This document shows positions 19,599 through 28,642 of a stretch of 64,000 bases of DNA, in pieces. A program made the translations under genes and the position numbers. Positions within the stretch are counted from its first letter, which is position 1; every line of letters begins with the position of its first letter. Under the pieces are notes generated by a model that worked only from the letters and a program-made list of their open reading frames with translations, had not been told where the DNA came from and did no database searches. Source of the stretch: Marinobacter fonticola (lineage in GTDB: Bacteria; Pseudomonadota; Gammaproteobacteria; Pseudomonadales; Oleiphilaceae). The stretch covers positions 2,790,001 to 2,854,000 of the forward strand of contig NZ_CP043042.1 of NCBI RefSeq assembly GCF_008122265.1, read 5' to 3'.

Positions 19599-20269
19599 AC
19601 GACTTTCATCAGTTTCAGAAAGGTCTCGCTTTTCAGACGATGCCGGATGGCCTGCTCGGAAAGGTAGACATCGCCCTCACTCGAGGTCTTTGCCAAAAAG
19701 GTATTAGCCGCCACGAAGGTTTTCGGCGCCACCTCGATACCATGGGCTGCTGAAGCATTCATGCCGAACACTGACCGATCGCCAATGCGGGTTTCGCCGC
19801 CAATAGCAACGCCACCGTTCAACCAGCAACCATCGCCGAGCATCGTCCCATGGCCAAGGTTGACGTGGCTGCTCAGGAAATTGGCGCTGCCCAACCTGGA
19901 GCCGGGGTGAATAACGGCATATTCGAGAATGATATTGTTGTCGCCCAGCTGTGTGGAAGGATACAGGCGAACGGTCGAGTCAACGAAGTTCGCCAGTTCA
20001 TAGCCTTTGGCCCGGGCCATGGCGCAGCGCTCGACGCGAATCCGGTTCATACCCGTGTAACCCACGGCCACCAGCATCCGATAGCAACTTGGGGCATAGT
20101 GCTCCTCCACGTTCTCGAACGGGAGCAGCGGCAAGCCACAAAAGGTTGAAGACTCGATCAGCCGCTGCTCCATGGTAAACGCCACCGTCTCGTACTGGGG
20201 GCTCACGATCTCAGCCATCATGCGGGCCATATGGCCATTTCCGTAGATAACGAGCTGCTGGCGTTTCAT
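19595..20269 (-). CDS. NeuD/PglD-family sugar N-acyltransferase (left-handed beta-helix)
   Basis: A 224-residue protein with an N-terminal Rossmann-like sugar-nucleotide domain (VIYGNGHMARMMAEI) and a C-terminal left-handed beta-helix of hexapeptide repeats. HVNLGHGTMLGDGCWLNGG carries the family histidines used to deprotonate the amino group. PglD-type enzymes acylate the 4-amino group of UDP- or dTDP-4-amino sugars. It directly follows the aminotransferase, so the predicted step is N-acylation of a dTDP-4-amino-4,6-dideoxyhexose. Confidence 0.85.
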   Translation of the reverse strand: MKRQQLVIYGNGHMARMMAEIVSPQYETVAFTMEQRLIESSTFCGLPLLPFENVEEHYAPSCYRMLVAVGYTGMNRIRVERCAMARAKGYELANFVDSTVRLYPSTQLGDNNIILEYAVIHPGSRLGSANFLSSHVNLGHGTMLGDGCWLNGGVAIGGETRIGDRSVFGMNASAAHGIEVAPKTFVAANTFLAKTSSEGDVYLSEQAIRHRLKSETFLKLMKVV

Positions 20270-21357
20270 AGTTTAACAACGGGTTCAGATGGGACCGACT
20301 TGACGATATTGCAGATGTCGTGAATCTGCTCGGGAGTCAGGCCGACAAAAATGGGCAGGCATAGCACGCGGCCAGCCTGTTCCTTACCTACATTCGTTTT
20401 TTGTTTCGAGTAGAGGCCGAGCGTCCCAAGCGCCGGATAGAAATAGGCACGGCTGTCGTACCCATGCTCCTCCAGCCGTTGTCTGACACGGTTTCGATGG
20501 GCCACATCATGGCAGAGGATCGGCATGTAAGCCCCGTTTCGAGAGGCGTCAGCGAAAGACAATGGCATTTCGGCCCAGTTCGAGAGTTCGCGGCAATACA
20601 GATCCTGGACAATACAACGCTGCTCAATGATGTCATCCACACTTTCGAGAACAGCCAGCCCCATGGCTGCGTGAAGCTCGCTCATCTTTGCATTGATGCC
20701 GACATCGACTGGAAACCCGTCTCTGAAACCAAAGTTGATGATTCGACGAGCCAGCTCCAGATCAGCCGGATCCTTGAACACGATGGCGCCACCTTCGCCG
20801 GTATGGAACAACTTGGTAGCATGGAAGCTAATCGTTGCCGCATCCCCCCAACCCAGAAGGCTCTTACCCTGATAGTCGACGCCAAATGCATGGGAGGCGT
20901 CATAGACCAGTTTGAGATTTCGCTCACGGGCGAGATTCTCAAAAGCCTCTACGGCGCAGGGGTTTCCATAGGTATGCACAGGCACCAGGGCCTTGGTAGA
21001 CACATCGATGACCTGCGCTGCCGAAACCGGATCCAGGTTCAGGGTTGACGGGTCGAGGTCAGCGTAGCGAGGCTCCAGACCTTGCCACACCAGGGCTGAA
21101 CTGGTCGCAGGAAACGTAAATGGCGTGGTGACCGCCGAGCCGTCCTTGATACCCAAAGCAGCTACCGCTATCTGGATCGCCAGCGTTCCATTGCCAACCA
21201 GCAGCATGTTCTCAACGCCGAGATACGCTTCCAGCCGGGACGTAAGCTCCTGGACCAGCGGCCCATTGTTGGTCAGTTGGCGCGACGCGTAGACCCGGTC
21301 CAGGTAGTGCTCGAGCCTCTCGCGAGGTGGGAGAAACGGCCTAGTGACTGGAATCAT
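20266..21357 (-). CDS. DegT/DnrJ/EryC1/StrS aminotransferase, VioA-like
   Basis: A 363-residue PLP enzyme with the internal-aldimine lysine in [15 protein letters not shown] (Lys182) and the N-terminal block [14 protein letters not shown] seen in VioA, which makes dTDP-4-amino-4,6-dideoxyglucose (viosamine). No 3,4-ketoisomerase gene is present, which favours 4-amination over 3-amination. The frame is open 16 codons upstream, but the ATG at 21357 gives the family start [11 protein letters not shown] and a 17-base overlap with rmlA. A WecE-like Fuc4N product is the main alternative. Confidence 0.88.
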   Translation of the reverse strand: MIPVTRPFLPPRERLEHYLDRVYASRQLTNNGPLVQELTSRLEAYLGVENMLLVGNGTLAIQIAVAALGIKDGSAVTTPFTFPATSSALVWQGLEPRYADLDPSTLNLDPVSAAQVIDVSTKALVPVHTYGNPCAVEAFENLARERNLKLVYDASHAFGVDYQGKSLLGWGDAATISFHATKLFHTGEGGAIVFKDPADLELARRIINFGFRDGFPVDVGINAKMSELHAAMGLAVLESVDDIIEQRCIVQDLYCRELSNWAEMPLSFADASRNGAYMPILCHDVAHRNRVRQRLEEHGYDSRAYFYPALGTLGLYSKQKTNVGKEQAGRVLCLPIFVGLTPEQIHDICNIVKSVPSEPVVKL

Positions 21358-22222
21358 ATTCGTCCACCAAAGTGCGCACATAGTCTCCGTAACCATTGCT
21401 GGCACGGTAGGCCGGTAAGGACTTGAGATCGCTCATTGTCAGCCAGCCTTCGTTGAGGGCAATTTCCTCCAGACAAGCGATCTTGAACCCCTGGCGCTTC
21501 TCTATGGTTTCAACAAATTGCGCAGCTTCCAGCAGACTTTCATGGGTACCGGTATCGAGCCACGCGAAACCCCGGTTTAACTGCTCAACGGTCAGCTTCT
21601 GCTCTTCAAGGTAAACCTGGTTGATGGATGTGATTTCGAGCTCCCCTCGAGTAGAGGGTCGTACGGACCTGGCGATATCGACAACACGATTGTCATAGAA
21701 GTACAACCCAGTCACGGCGTAACTGGATCTGGGTTTAAGCGGTTTTTCCTCAACGGAAATAGCGCGCCGGTCCCGATCGAATTCAACAACACCGAAACGC
21801 TCCGGATCCCGGACCTGGTATCCGAAGATGGTTGCACCCTCTTCCCGCCGGGCTGCTTCGCGCAATTTGGGTGAGAAGCCCTGGCCGTAAAAGATATTGT
21901 CGCCAAGCACCAGGCAAACCCGATCACCATCAATAAACTCTTCCCCAATCAGGAATGCCTGCGCCAAACCTTCCGGCGCCGCCTGTGTCGCGTAGGAAAG
22001 CCGCAAGCCAAAATTACCGCCGTCCCCGAGTATCCTCCGAAAGCCCTCGTTGTCCTCGGGCGTGGTGATAATCAGAATGTCGCGGATACCCGCCAGCATC
22101 AACACAGATAGTGGGTAGTAAATCATTGGCTTGTCGTATACCGGCAATAGCTGCTTGGACACACCCATGGTTATAGGATACAAGCGCGTGCCTGAGCCGC
22201 CGGCCAGGATGATCCCCTTCAT
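21341..22222 (-). CDS. rmlA: glucose-1-phosphate thymidylyltransferase
   Basis: A 293-residue nucleotidyltransferase with the signature [20 protein letters not shown] at the start and [12 protein letters not shown] for sugar binding. It makes dTDP-glucose from dTTP and glucose-1-phosphate, the first step of the pathway encoded by this operon. It overlaps rmlB by 4 bases. The rmlC and rmlD genes needed for rhamnose are absent here, which supports a 4-amino sugar as the end product. Confidence 0.95.
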   Translation of the reverse strand: MKGIILAGGSGTRLYPITMGVSKQLLPVYDKPMIYYPLSVLMLAGIRDILIITTPEDNEGFRRILGDGGNFGLRLSYATQAAPEGLAQAFLIGEEFIDGDRVCLVLGDNIFYGQGFSPKLREAARREEGATIFGYQVRDPERFGVVEFDRDRRAISVEEKPLKPRSSYAVTGLYFYDNRVVDIARSVRPSTRGELEITSINQVYLEEQKLTVEQLNRGFAWLDTGTHESLLEAAQFVETIEKRQGFKIACLEEIALNEGWLTMSDLKSLPAYRASNGYGDYVRTLVDEYDSSH

Positions 22223-23274
22223 AGAACGCTTACTCCCAGGGTTCCCAGTCGTCGGCCCTCAGCCCCGCTGCGCTCCAACCAATCGCGGTTGCCCAGGTAC
22301 CATTCGACCGTAGCCTCTACACCAGACTCAAAGGTGTGTCGCGGCTTCCACCCAAGATCGAGCAACCCCTGGCTGGGCGCAATGGCGTATCGCCGGTCAT
22401 GGCCGGGACGATCTTCGACAAACCTGATCAGTGACTCATAGCCTCCAATTAGAGGATGTTGTCGCTGCAGACTCTGGCAAAGTGCCTTTACTACCGTCAG
22501 GTTCGTGCATTCGGATTGCCCGCCCACTAAGTAGGTGTCACCAATACGGCCCGATTCGACAATACAATAAAGCGCACGGGCGTGATCCTCAACGTGCAAC
22601 CAATCACGGATTTGGTCGCCTTGACCGTAAAGCGGCAAAGTTCTGCCTCGGAGCGCATTTAGAATAATCAGCGGAATGAGCTTCTCCGGATACTGATAGG
22701 GGCCATAGTTGTTGGAACAGTTACTCAGCAAGACTGGAAGCCCATAGGTACGACCCCAGGCCCTGACTAAATGGTCCGAAGCCGCCTTGCTCGCCGCGTA
22801 GGGCGAACTTGGGGTATAGGGAGAATCCTCGTTGAAGGGGTCCGCATTCGGCGCAAGATCGCCAAAGACCTCATCGGTACTGACGTGATGAAATCGGAAG
22901 CGCTGTTTTCGTCCTGTTTCCAACCTGCCGTAATAAGCTCGCGAGACCTCAAGTAAGACGAGCGTTCCCATAACGTTGGTCTGTATGCAGATTTCGGGGC
23001 CATCAATCGAACGATCGACATGGGACTCGGCTGCAAGATGCATCACGGCATCCGGTTGATGATGGTCGAAGATGCGTGCCATCGCCTCGCGATCACAGAT
23101 ATCGGCGCATTCAAAGGCGTAGCGTGCCGACGCGACCACCGAGTCGAGCGCTTCGGAGCTAGCGGCGTAGGTTAACTTGTCGACATTGACGACGGATACC
23201 GGGGTCTCATCTATTAGGTAGCGGGTCAATGCTGACCCGATGAAACCGGCCCCACCGGTCACCAGAATCTTCAT
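22219..23274 (-). CDS. rmlB: dTDP-glucose 4,6-dehydratase
   Basis: A 351-residue short-chain-dehydrogenase fold enzyme. It has the NAD-binding [14 protein letters not shown], the catalytic TDEVFGDL, and [13 protein letters not shown] with the Tyr-x-x-x-Lys pair. It makes dTDP-4-keto-6-deoxyglucose. The frame is open 12 codons upstream, but ATG 23274 gives the canonical [10 protein letters not shown]. It is the first gene of the seven-gene minus-strand operon ending at 16619. I see no sigma-54 or sigma-28 box on the minus strand before it. Confidence 0.95.
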   Translation of the reverse strand: MKILVTGGAGFIGSALTRYLIDETPVSVVNVDKLTYAASSEALDSVVASARYAFECADICDREAMARIFDHHQPDAVMHLAAESHVDRSIDGPEICIQTNVMGTLVLLEVSRAYYGRLETGRKQRFRFHHVSTDEVFGDLAPNADPFNEDSPYTPSSPYAASKAASDHLVRAWGRTYGLPVLLSNCSNNYGPYQYPEKLIPLIILNALRGRTLPLYGQGDQIRDWLHVEDHARALYCIVESGRIGDTYLVGGQSECTNLTVVKALCQSLQRQHPLIGGYESLIRFVEDRPGHDRRYAIAPSQGLLDLGWKPRHTFESGVEATVEWYLGNRDWLERSGAEGRRLGTLGVSVL

Positions 23275-23403
23275 AATTGTCGTTTTTCTCGCTGCGGCAA
23301 TCTTGAGCATAGTTCAGCAACTTTCGTACCGAAACTCGTCAAATGTCTTTTATTCAATAAAAATGCCTTAAGTAATAACGCGTTAAACATTCCGTACAAA
23401 ACC

Positions 23404-23418
23404 TGGCACAACTTTCGC
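23404..23418 (+). promoter_or_regulatory. sigma-54 (RpoN) promoter of the TPR gene
   Basis: TGGCACAACTTTCGC has a -24 TGGCAC box and exact GG-N10-GC spacing. It shares the unusual TCGC -12 element with the flagellin 2 promoter. The predicted start is about 80 bases before the ATG at 23510. Confidence 0.7.
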
Positions 23419-23509
23419 TCTAATCACCTCAAACACTGCAAACCTATTCCAGAACTGCAGATTCTTGCCGCCCATGTCGAAAAGCGGCATGAGCGATACG
23501 AGGTGATCC

Positions 23510-25510
23510 ATGTACGCACAGCATCATTCACAGGCAGCCCAGCATAGCCAGACGGCAATCGCGCACTTGCTGCTCGAGGCCAACGCAGCCTACGGCGAGT
23601 CTAACCATCCCAACAGTAGCTACGTCCGTCGGCTCGACGCCCGCGAAGAATGCCGCCAGCTACTGGTTCAGATCACCGGTATAACCGAAGACAACGCTGC
23701 AGCCTGGGGGCTCCTCGGCCGCGTCGAGATGGACGAAGGTAACCTGGACGAAGCCCAGGCCTTGTTCCAACGCAGCCTGGCAATCGATCCGGAGCAGGCC
23801 CAGCAATATAGCAATCTCGGCTACTGGGCCCTGGCCAGCGAGCGGCCAGCGCTTGCCGAGCAGTATTTCCTCGAGGCTCTGGAGCGTGATCGCCAGTCCG
23901 CTTCGGCGTTTTGTGGTATCGCCCACGCCAAACGCCGGCTCGGACAGTTCGACGTGGCCTACCTACACTATCGCAAGCTGCTCCAGTTGAACCTGAACTG
24001 GCCGTCGGTCTACAGCGGCATGGTTGCCTGCGCCGCGAACTTGCACGTGGATCAGGCCGATCAAGAGCTGGCTAACGACGCCATCACGTTACTCAGTCGC
24101 GATGACATCCCCCATCAGGAGTTAGGCCGGTTTGTCGCGGGCATACTGCGTCAACAGTACGATTTGAACAATCCTAGTGCCGAGGTGTTGCTCGAAGCCG
24201 CCGGTCAGGATGAGCTTCTGCTGCTCGCGCTGGAAAAGACACTCATGCCCGATGCTGCCATCGAAGAGCTCGTGACACAGCTGCGCTACGCTGTCCTTGC
24301 CGAGGTGGCGAACACCGCTGAGCTGCGAGACGAACTCCACCGCCTTGCTGCAGCCATTGCTCTCTACGTCGACCGCACCGGCTACGCGCTAATGATTGGC
24401 GAGGACGAATCTCGCCTGGTGGCAGCCATCGACGACAGCATCAACGCTCAGTTCGCCATGGGCGAAGACATGCCATCGATTGCCGGTTCTTTGATGATCA
24501 GCGCCATGTACGGCGCGTTGTTCCATCAGACATTCGCTGTTCGCATGGGCCAGTGGAGCCTCATCGAATGGCCCGTGGGCCTGCAGCCGTTAATGGCCAC
24601 AAGCTATTACAACCGTGCCACCGAGGAAGCCATCAAGCAGAACTTCGAGGAGAAGGTGGAGGAATTGGCGCTCGCCCCCGCGGACGTGCCCCAAGCTTGG
24701 CCGGCCTGGAATCGTCTGGCGCCACGACCGAAAAGCAGCCTGAAAGCGCTGATGAAATCCCGTCTGCGCCTGGAGACGGAAGGTCTGCCAGATACTTTGC
24801 GCATCATGGTGTGCGGTGCGGAGTCGGGTCAGCGTGCGTTGGAGCTGGCTGCCAGCCTAAGCGATGTTGAGGTTATTGCGGTCGACGAGTCCCTATCCAA
24901 CATTGCCCGGGCCGCACGCACCGCCGAGGAGATGGGTCTGGAGCATATCGTGTTCTGGCCTTGGTCACTGGCTAAACGGTTTATTGCCGATGGCCACAAG
25001 GTGCATTGGATCGAGATGGGCCGCCTGCCCTCGGGAAACACAAGCCAGGTCGCTTTGGCCGCATTGATCAACGATGCCTGCGAGCAAGGTGCCGTGGTGC
25101 ACTTGCATACCGAAGCTGCGGGGCAAACAACCGCCGATATCCAGATCCAGCAACTGATTGCACAGCATCAACTACCGCAAACCAGCGCAACACTTCGCCG
25201 TTTGCGCCGGATGGTGATTAACAATGCCCAGGATCCCACTTGGCAAGCGTTGCTCGCCAGCACTGATTTTTACGGCTTGGGCGGCTGCCACAACCGCTGG
25301 TTCCGCCCTCAGGATGCCGAACAGTTGAGCCGACTAATGGGACTGATGAGTAATGAAGTAGACTGGAAACTGGTACGCGCCCAGGACAGCGACGGCCATG
25401 CCCTAGCGTTACCCCCCGTCCAGCGACAGCTTCAGGCTGAAGCAACCGGCAGTCATGTGCAGAGTGTGTTGGGGCAACCGCTTACGCTCTACTTTATGAA
25501 GCGGCGTTAA
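23510..25510 (+). CDS. TPR protein with methyltransferase-like C-terminal domain
   Basis: A 666-residue protein. Residues about 60-170 hold three or more tetratricopeptide repeats (AAAWGLLGRVEMDEGNLDEA, YSNLGYWALASERPALAEQY). The centre is helical. From about residue 435 a Rossmann-like methyltransferase fold begins (LRIMVCGAESGQRALELAA, VEVIAVDESLSNIARA). A GAGGTGA ribosome site fixes the start. With its sigma-54 promoter and position by the sugar operon it is probably a flagellin-modification factor, perhaps a glycan methyltransferase or a scaffold; this is inference. No DNA-binding or membrane segment is seen. Confidence 0.72.
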   Translation: MYAQHHSQAAQHSQTAIAHLLLEANAAYGESNHPNSSYVRRLDAREECRQLLVQITGITEDNAAAWGLLGRVEMDEGNLDEAQALFQRSLAIDPEQAQQYSNLGYWALASERPALAEQYFLEALERDRQSASAFCGIAHAKRRLGQFDVAYLHYRKLLQLNLNWPSVYSGMVACAANLHVDQADQELANDAITLLSRDDIPHQELGRFVAGILRQQYDLNNPSAEVLLEAAGQDELLLLALEKTLMPDAAIEELVTQLRYAVLAEVANTAELRDELHRLAAAIALYVDRTGYALMIGEDESRLVAAIDDSINAQFAMGEDMPSIAGSLMISAMYGALFHQTFAVRMGQWSLIEWPVGLQPLMATSYYNRATEEAIKQNFEEKVEELALAPADVPQAWPAWNRLAPRPKSSLKALMKSRLRLETEGLPDTLRIMVCGAESGQRALELAASLSDVEVIAVDESLSNIARAARTAEEMGLEHIVFWPWSLAKRFIADGHKVHWIEMGRLPSGNTSQVALAALINDACEQGAVVHLHTEAAGQTTADIQIQQLIAQHQLPQTSATLRRLRRMVINNAQDPTWQALLASTDFYGLGGCHNRWFRPQDAEQLSRLMGLMSNEVDWKLVRAQDSDGHALALPPVQRQLQAEATGSHVQSVLGQPLTLYFMKRR

Positions 25511-25610
25511 ACAGTAGTCTGCAGAACGACAGCCAAGCCATCAGCGACGCCGGGCAATGTAGCCGGCGCTTCGGCATCGGAGGGCCCGCCAGGGCCCCCT
25601 GAGTATGAAC

Positions 25611-25655
25611 GGCAGGCCTGTGGTCTGCCCGGAAGCTGAAGCTCCCGCTACATTT
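25611..25655. repeat. REP-like palindromic element
   Basis: GGCAGGCCTGTGGTCTGCC (25611-25629) is a near copy of the hairpin at 2241-2259. It is followed directly by GGAAGCTGAAGCTCC and CGCTACAT, which resembles dispersed extragenic palindromes of Pseudomonas relatives. The 164-base gap from 25511 also holds the palindromes GCCGGGC/GCCGGC and GGGCCC-N4-GGGCCC. The region lies between two convergent genes and may terminate both. Confidence 0.5.
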
Positions 25656-25674
25656 GCAGGTACTGCATGACAAC

Positions 25675-26328
25675 CTAACCAGTAACGCCCCACTCGGTGC
25701 AAAACAGCTCCCAGTCGGCCAGCTCATCCACATCCCAACGGGGCTCCAATTGACAGACCTGAAACCCGGCGGCAGAGAGTGCGGCCTGCGTTTGAGCCAA
25801 GGCTTGGTCCGTTCCCCAGTCAATACCGGCAAGCGCGCCGCCTAAATCCGTTCGACTGCCGATCAACACAAAACCCCCGTCATTGGAAGGACCCAAGACA
25901 ACGTCGCTGTGCTCAAGCGCGGACAGCGCCTGGCGAACATAGTTCGGGTCAACGGACGGGCAATCACTGCCGACGATCACAGCCCGATCCGCCGATTGAA
26001 GGGTCGTGCTCAGGGCGTGGCTCATACGCTCACCGAGATCCTGCCCCACCTGGCTTTGCGGAGGGATCCTGTTTGCTTCGAGTTGGGCCAGTATCCGGGC
26101 GGCGTACTTCCTGCTGCCGGGTTCGGGCTTATCCCACCAAAAGTCGACGGGGCAGCCCACCTCGAGAAGATTGCCCAGCACCGTACACGTGAGTTCGATG
26201 TGAGCGTTCATCGCGCCATAAGCGCCCAAGGCCGCAGCCAGCCGGGTCTTGACCCGCCCTGGCTCGGGCCACTTGGCGAATTGCAGGATGCTACCGCTCT
26301 GATCAGCGGTCTGGTGTGGGAGCGACAT
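25675..26328 (-). CDS. TIGR04282-type (DUF2064) glycosyltransferase-like protein
   Basis: A 217-residue protein with a GT-A-like fold: LQFAKWPEPGRVKTRLAAAL at the start (nucleotide-sugar loop), VIVGSDCPSVDP in the middle and VLGPSNDGGFVLIG. The family is annotated as arsenosugar biosynthesis glycosyltransferase in some genomes, but most members sit outside arsenic loci and their substrate is unsettled. It overlaps the next gene upstream by 26 bases, forming a two-gene unit with its usual partner. Confidence 0.85.
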   Translation of the reverse strand: MSLPHQTADQSGSILQFAKWPEPGRVKTRLAAALGAYGAMNAHIELTCTVLGNLLEVGCPVDFWWDKPEPGSRKYAARILAQLEANRIPPQSQVGQDLGERMSHALSTTLQSADRAVIVGSDCPSVDPNYVRQALSALEHSDVVLGPSNDGGFVLIGSRTDLGGALAGIDWGTDQALAQTQAALSAAGFQVCQLEPRWDVDELADWELFCTEWGVTG

Positions 26329-27034
26329 CGGGATAATAGATCCTTGCTAGGGTTGCTGGATCCTCACCTCGCCAATAGCGCCAACGCAAGCGCCACATCA
26401 GCAGTATCGTTTTCCAAGGACCGTGTTTTTCCCAGCGACGACTGTCGGTCAGCGCCTGGGACGAAATACAATAGGGGCGGGACAATCCAAGCAGCCGGCG
26501 ACTGAGCGCAACATCTTCCATTAAAGGCAAAGGTTCGAAGCCGCCCACCTCCTGAAACATGGCGCGGCGAACGAATATGGCCTGATCGCCCGTACAAATT
26601 CCGGTCAACCGCGACCGAGCATTCATCAGCTCGCCGATCAGGCGGTAAAGCCAGCGGTCACCGCTAAGCCGCACATCGAACCGCCCCCATGCCGCCGGGC
26701 TATCAACGAACCGCTGCAGGTTCTCGATGCCATCAGAGGGGAGATGGGTATCTGCATGAAGAAAGACCAAAACCTCGCCACCGGCGAAAGCGGCACCGGC
26801 ATTCATTTGGCTGGCCCGCCCCTTGGGTGCCTGAACAACCCGGTCGCACAGCGGCTCCGCTAAAGAAATCGTATTGTCTTGGCTCCCGCCATCCACCACG
26901 ATGACCTCGTGTCCGGCCTCCCGCCATGCCTGAAGCCCCTCAAGCGCCGCAGCGATCGAAACGGATTCATTGAGCACAGGCACGACAAAGGAAACGTGCA
27001 GAGGGACCGTGACCACGGGCAGCTCCAACTCCAT
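26303..27034 (-). CDS. TIGR04283-type family 2 glycosyltransferase
   Basis: A 243-residue GT2 enzyme with SFVVPVLNESVSIAAALEGL, the nucleotide-binding VIVVDGGSQDNT, the metal-binding LVFLHADTHLP and a later GDQAIFVRR. It is partnered with the TIGR04282-type gene just downstream. The N-terminus is about 11 residues longer than usual, so the true start may be one of the internal GTG codons. No arsM or other arsenic gene is adjacent. Confidence 0.85.
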   Translation of the reverse strand: MELELPVVTVPLHVSFVVPVLNESVSIAAALEGLQAWREAGHEVIVVDGGSQDNTISLAEPLCDRVVQAPKGRASQMNAGAAFAGGEVLVFLHADTHLPSDGIENLQRFVDSPAAWGRFDVRLSGDRWLYRLIGELMNARSRLTGICTGDQAIFVRRAMFQEVGGFEPLPLMEDVALSRRLLGLSRPYCISSQALTDSRRWEKHGPWKTILLMWRLRWRYWRGEDPATLARIYYPDVAPTPDR

Positions 27035-27127
27035 CGAAAAAGGGGCTTAAACTAACAGCTGATACGCCTTCCGCCAACCTGTCCGGTTGAGCCAGACGCT
27101 TACCCTGGGTATCATACCCGACCTCTC

Positions 27128-27204
27128 GCCCCCGTAGCTCATCTGGATAGAGCGGTCCCCTCCTAAGGGACAGGTAGCAGGTTCGAGTCCTGCCGGGGGC
27201 ACCA
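27128..27204 (+). tRNA. tRNA-Arg (anticodon CCT)
   Basis: A 77-base cloverleaf with acceptor stem GCCCCCG/CGGGGGC, D-loop AGCTCATCTGGATAGAGC, anticodon stem GTCCC/GGGAC around loop CTCCTAA (anticodon CCT), T-arm GCAGG-TTCGAGT-CCTGC and an encoded CCA. Its last 17 bases are the left attachment site of the integrative element that follows. Confidence 0.97.
27188..27204 (+). repeat. left attachment site (attL core)
   Basis: TCCTGCCGGGGGCACCA at the tRNA 3' end is repeated exactly at 38583-38599. A tyrosine integrase starts 178 bases to the right, the normal geometry for tRNA-targeted elements. Confidence 0.9.
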
Positions 27205-27308
27205 ATAACCGATCCAGATAACCCCAATACCTTCCTGAAACCCCTGATTTTACGCCTAATTCGCCCTCTTACTGGCACTAACAGGAACTCTTAGGACATC
27301 ACTGGATA

Positions 27309-27369
27309 TACCCGCAATTTGTGGGTAATCTTGCGGGTATCGCATTTGCACTGCTCCACGCATACCCAC
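27309..27369. promoter_or_regulatory. candidate integrase arm-type sites, left end
   Basis: Four copies of a 7-base motif G[C/T]GGGTA lie here: inverted at 27309-27315, direct at 27321-27327 and 27333-27339, inverted at 27363-27369. The first three are 12 bases apart. The motif recurs near the right end at 38504-38522, also with 12-base spacing. Confidence 0.6.
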
Positions 27370-27382
27370 AGGAGTCACGCCA

Positions 27383-28642
27383 GTGAGCCGGGCCCTTAAT
27401 AAATTAACGGATAGTGCCGTCAAAAAGGCATCCTCCGACGGACAGAAGCAACGCAAGCTTGCTGATGGTGGCGGACTTACTCTCATTGTTCGGCCAGCGT
27501 CAAAGGTCTGGTGGTTTCGGTACCGGTTCGCAGGCAAGGAAAAGACCTTCAGCCTGGGCAGCTATCCAGAGGTGCCCCTGAAAGATGCGCGCGAAGGGCG
27601 TGACGAAGCCAGGAAGCTGCTGGCGCAGAATATCGACCCAGTGAACCATCGGCGGACGGAAAGCGCCAAGCATCGCAACGCAGCGGCGAACACGTTCAAG
27701 GCCATTGCCAACGACTGGTTGAAGCGGCAAGAAGGCGAACTCGCACCCGGCACAATCAGAGTCACACGCCGTCGTCTCGAAAGCCATATCTTCCCGCACA
27801 TAGGGCAGATCCCGGCAACAGATATCGAGCCGCCGCTCGTACTCCAGGTGCTGCGCAAGCTGGAGACCAAGGGCAAGCACGAGACCGCCCATAGAATGCG
27901 CCAGCGCATCAGCCAGATATTCAGGTATGCCATTGCTGATGGCCGGGCGATCCGCGACCCTGCTGCCGACCTCCGGGGCCTCCTCAAATCAGCACCAACC
28001 ACAAACCGGCCTGCATTAACCAAGCCGGCGGAGGTAGGCGCCCTGCTCCGAGCCATTGAAGCCTACTCCGGCCAGCCGACGACATGCGCGGCGCTGCAAC
28101 TGGCTCCGATGTTATTCCTTCGCCCTGGCGAGCTGAGAAAAGCCGAATGGCCCGAAATTGATCTCGAAAACGCGACTTGGACCATACCCGGGCACCGCAT
28201 GAAGGGCACCTTGAGAGCAAAGCGAGCCGGCAAGGTACCGGACCACCTGATTCCGTTACCAGAGCAGGCGGTAACGGTTCTCGAAGTGCTGCAGCGGATC
28301 ACCGGTCACCGCCCGTACGTATTCGAAGCCATCAAGCCCGGCCGCCCGCTGTCTGAAAACACCATCAATACGGCGCTGCGATCGATGGGCTTCGATGGCG
28401 ACACCATGGTTGGCCACGGCTTCCGGGCGACGGCATCAACCCTGCTCCATGAGATGGGCTGGCAGCCGGAGGTTATCGAACTGCAGCTTGCCCATCGTCA
28501 GCGGAACCAGGTTGCCGCCGCCTATAACCGATCCGCTAGGCTAGAAGAACGGACGGCAATGATGCAGCAATGGGCAGACTACTTGGACAATCTGAAGAAA
28601 GGCGGTTCAGTCGTTCCGTTTAAAGCCAAGAGGGAAGCATGA
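27383..28642 (+). CDS. tyrosine-type site-specific integrase
   Basis: A 419-residue P4-like integrase. The N-terminal DUF4102-type domain covers LADGGGLTLIVRP and KTFSLGSYPEVPLKDAR. The catalytic residues are Arg in FLRPGELRKAEW (near 245), H345-x-x-R348 in HGFRATAST, H371 in LAHRQ and the nucleophile Y381 in AAAYNRS. The start is GTG, with AGGAG upstream. It lies next to the tRNA it presumably targets and overlaps the next gene by 4 bases. Confidence 0.95.
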   Translation: MSRALNKLTDSAVKKASSDGQKQRKLADGGGLTLIVRPASKVWWFRYRFAGKEKTFSLGSYPEVPLKDAREGRDEARKLLAQNIDPVNHRRTESAKHRNAAANTFKAIANDWLKRQEGELAPGTIRVTRRRLESHIFPHIGQIPATDIEPPLVLQVLRKLETKGKHETAHRMRQRISQIFRYAIADGRAIRDPAADLRGLLKSAPTTNRPALTKPAEVGALLRAIEAYSGQPTTCAALQLAPMLFLRPGELRKAEWPEIDLENATWTIPGHRMKGTLRAKRAGKVPDHLIPLPEQAVTVLEVLQRITGHRPYVFEAIKPGRPLSENTINTALRSMGFDGDTMVGHGFRATASTLLHEMGWQPEVIELQLAHRQRNQVAAAYNRSARLEERTAMMQQWADYLDNLKKGGSVVPFKAKREA

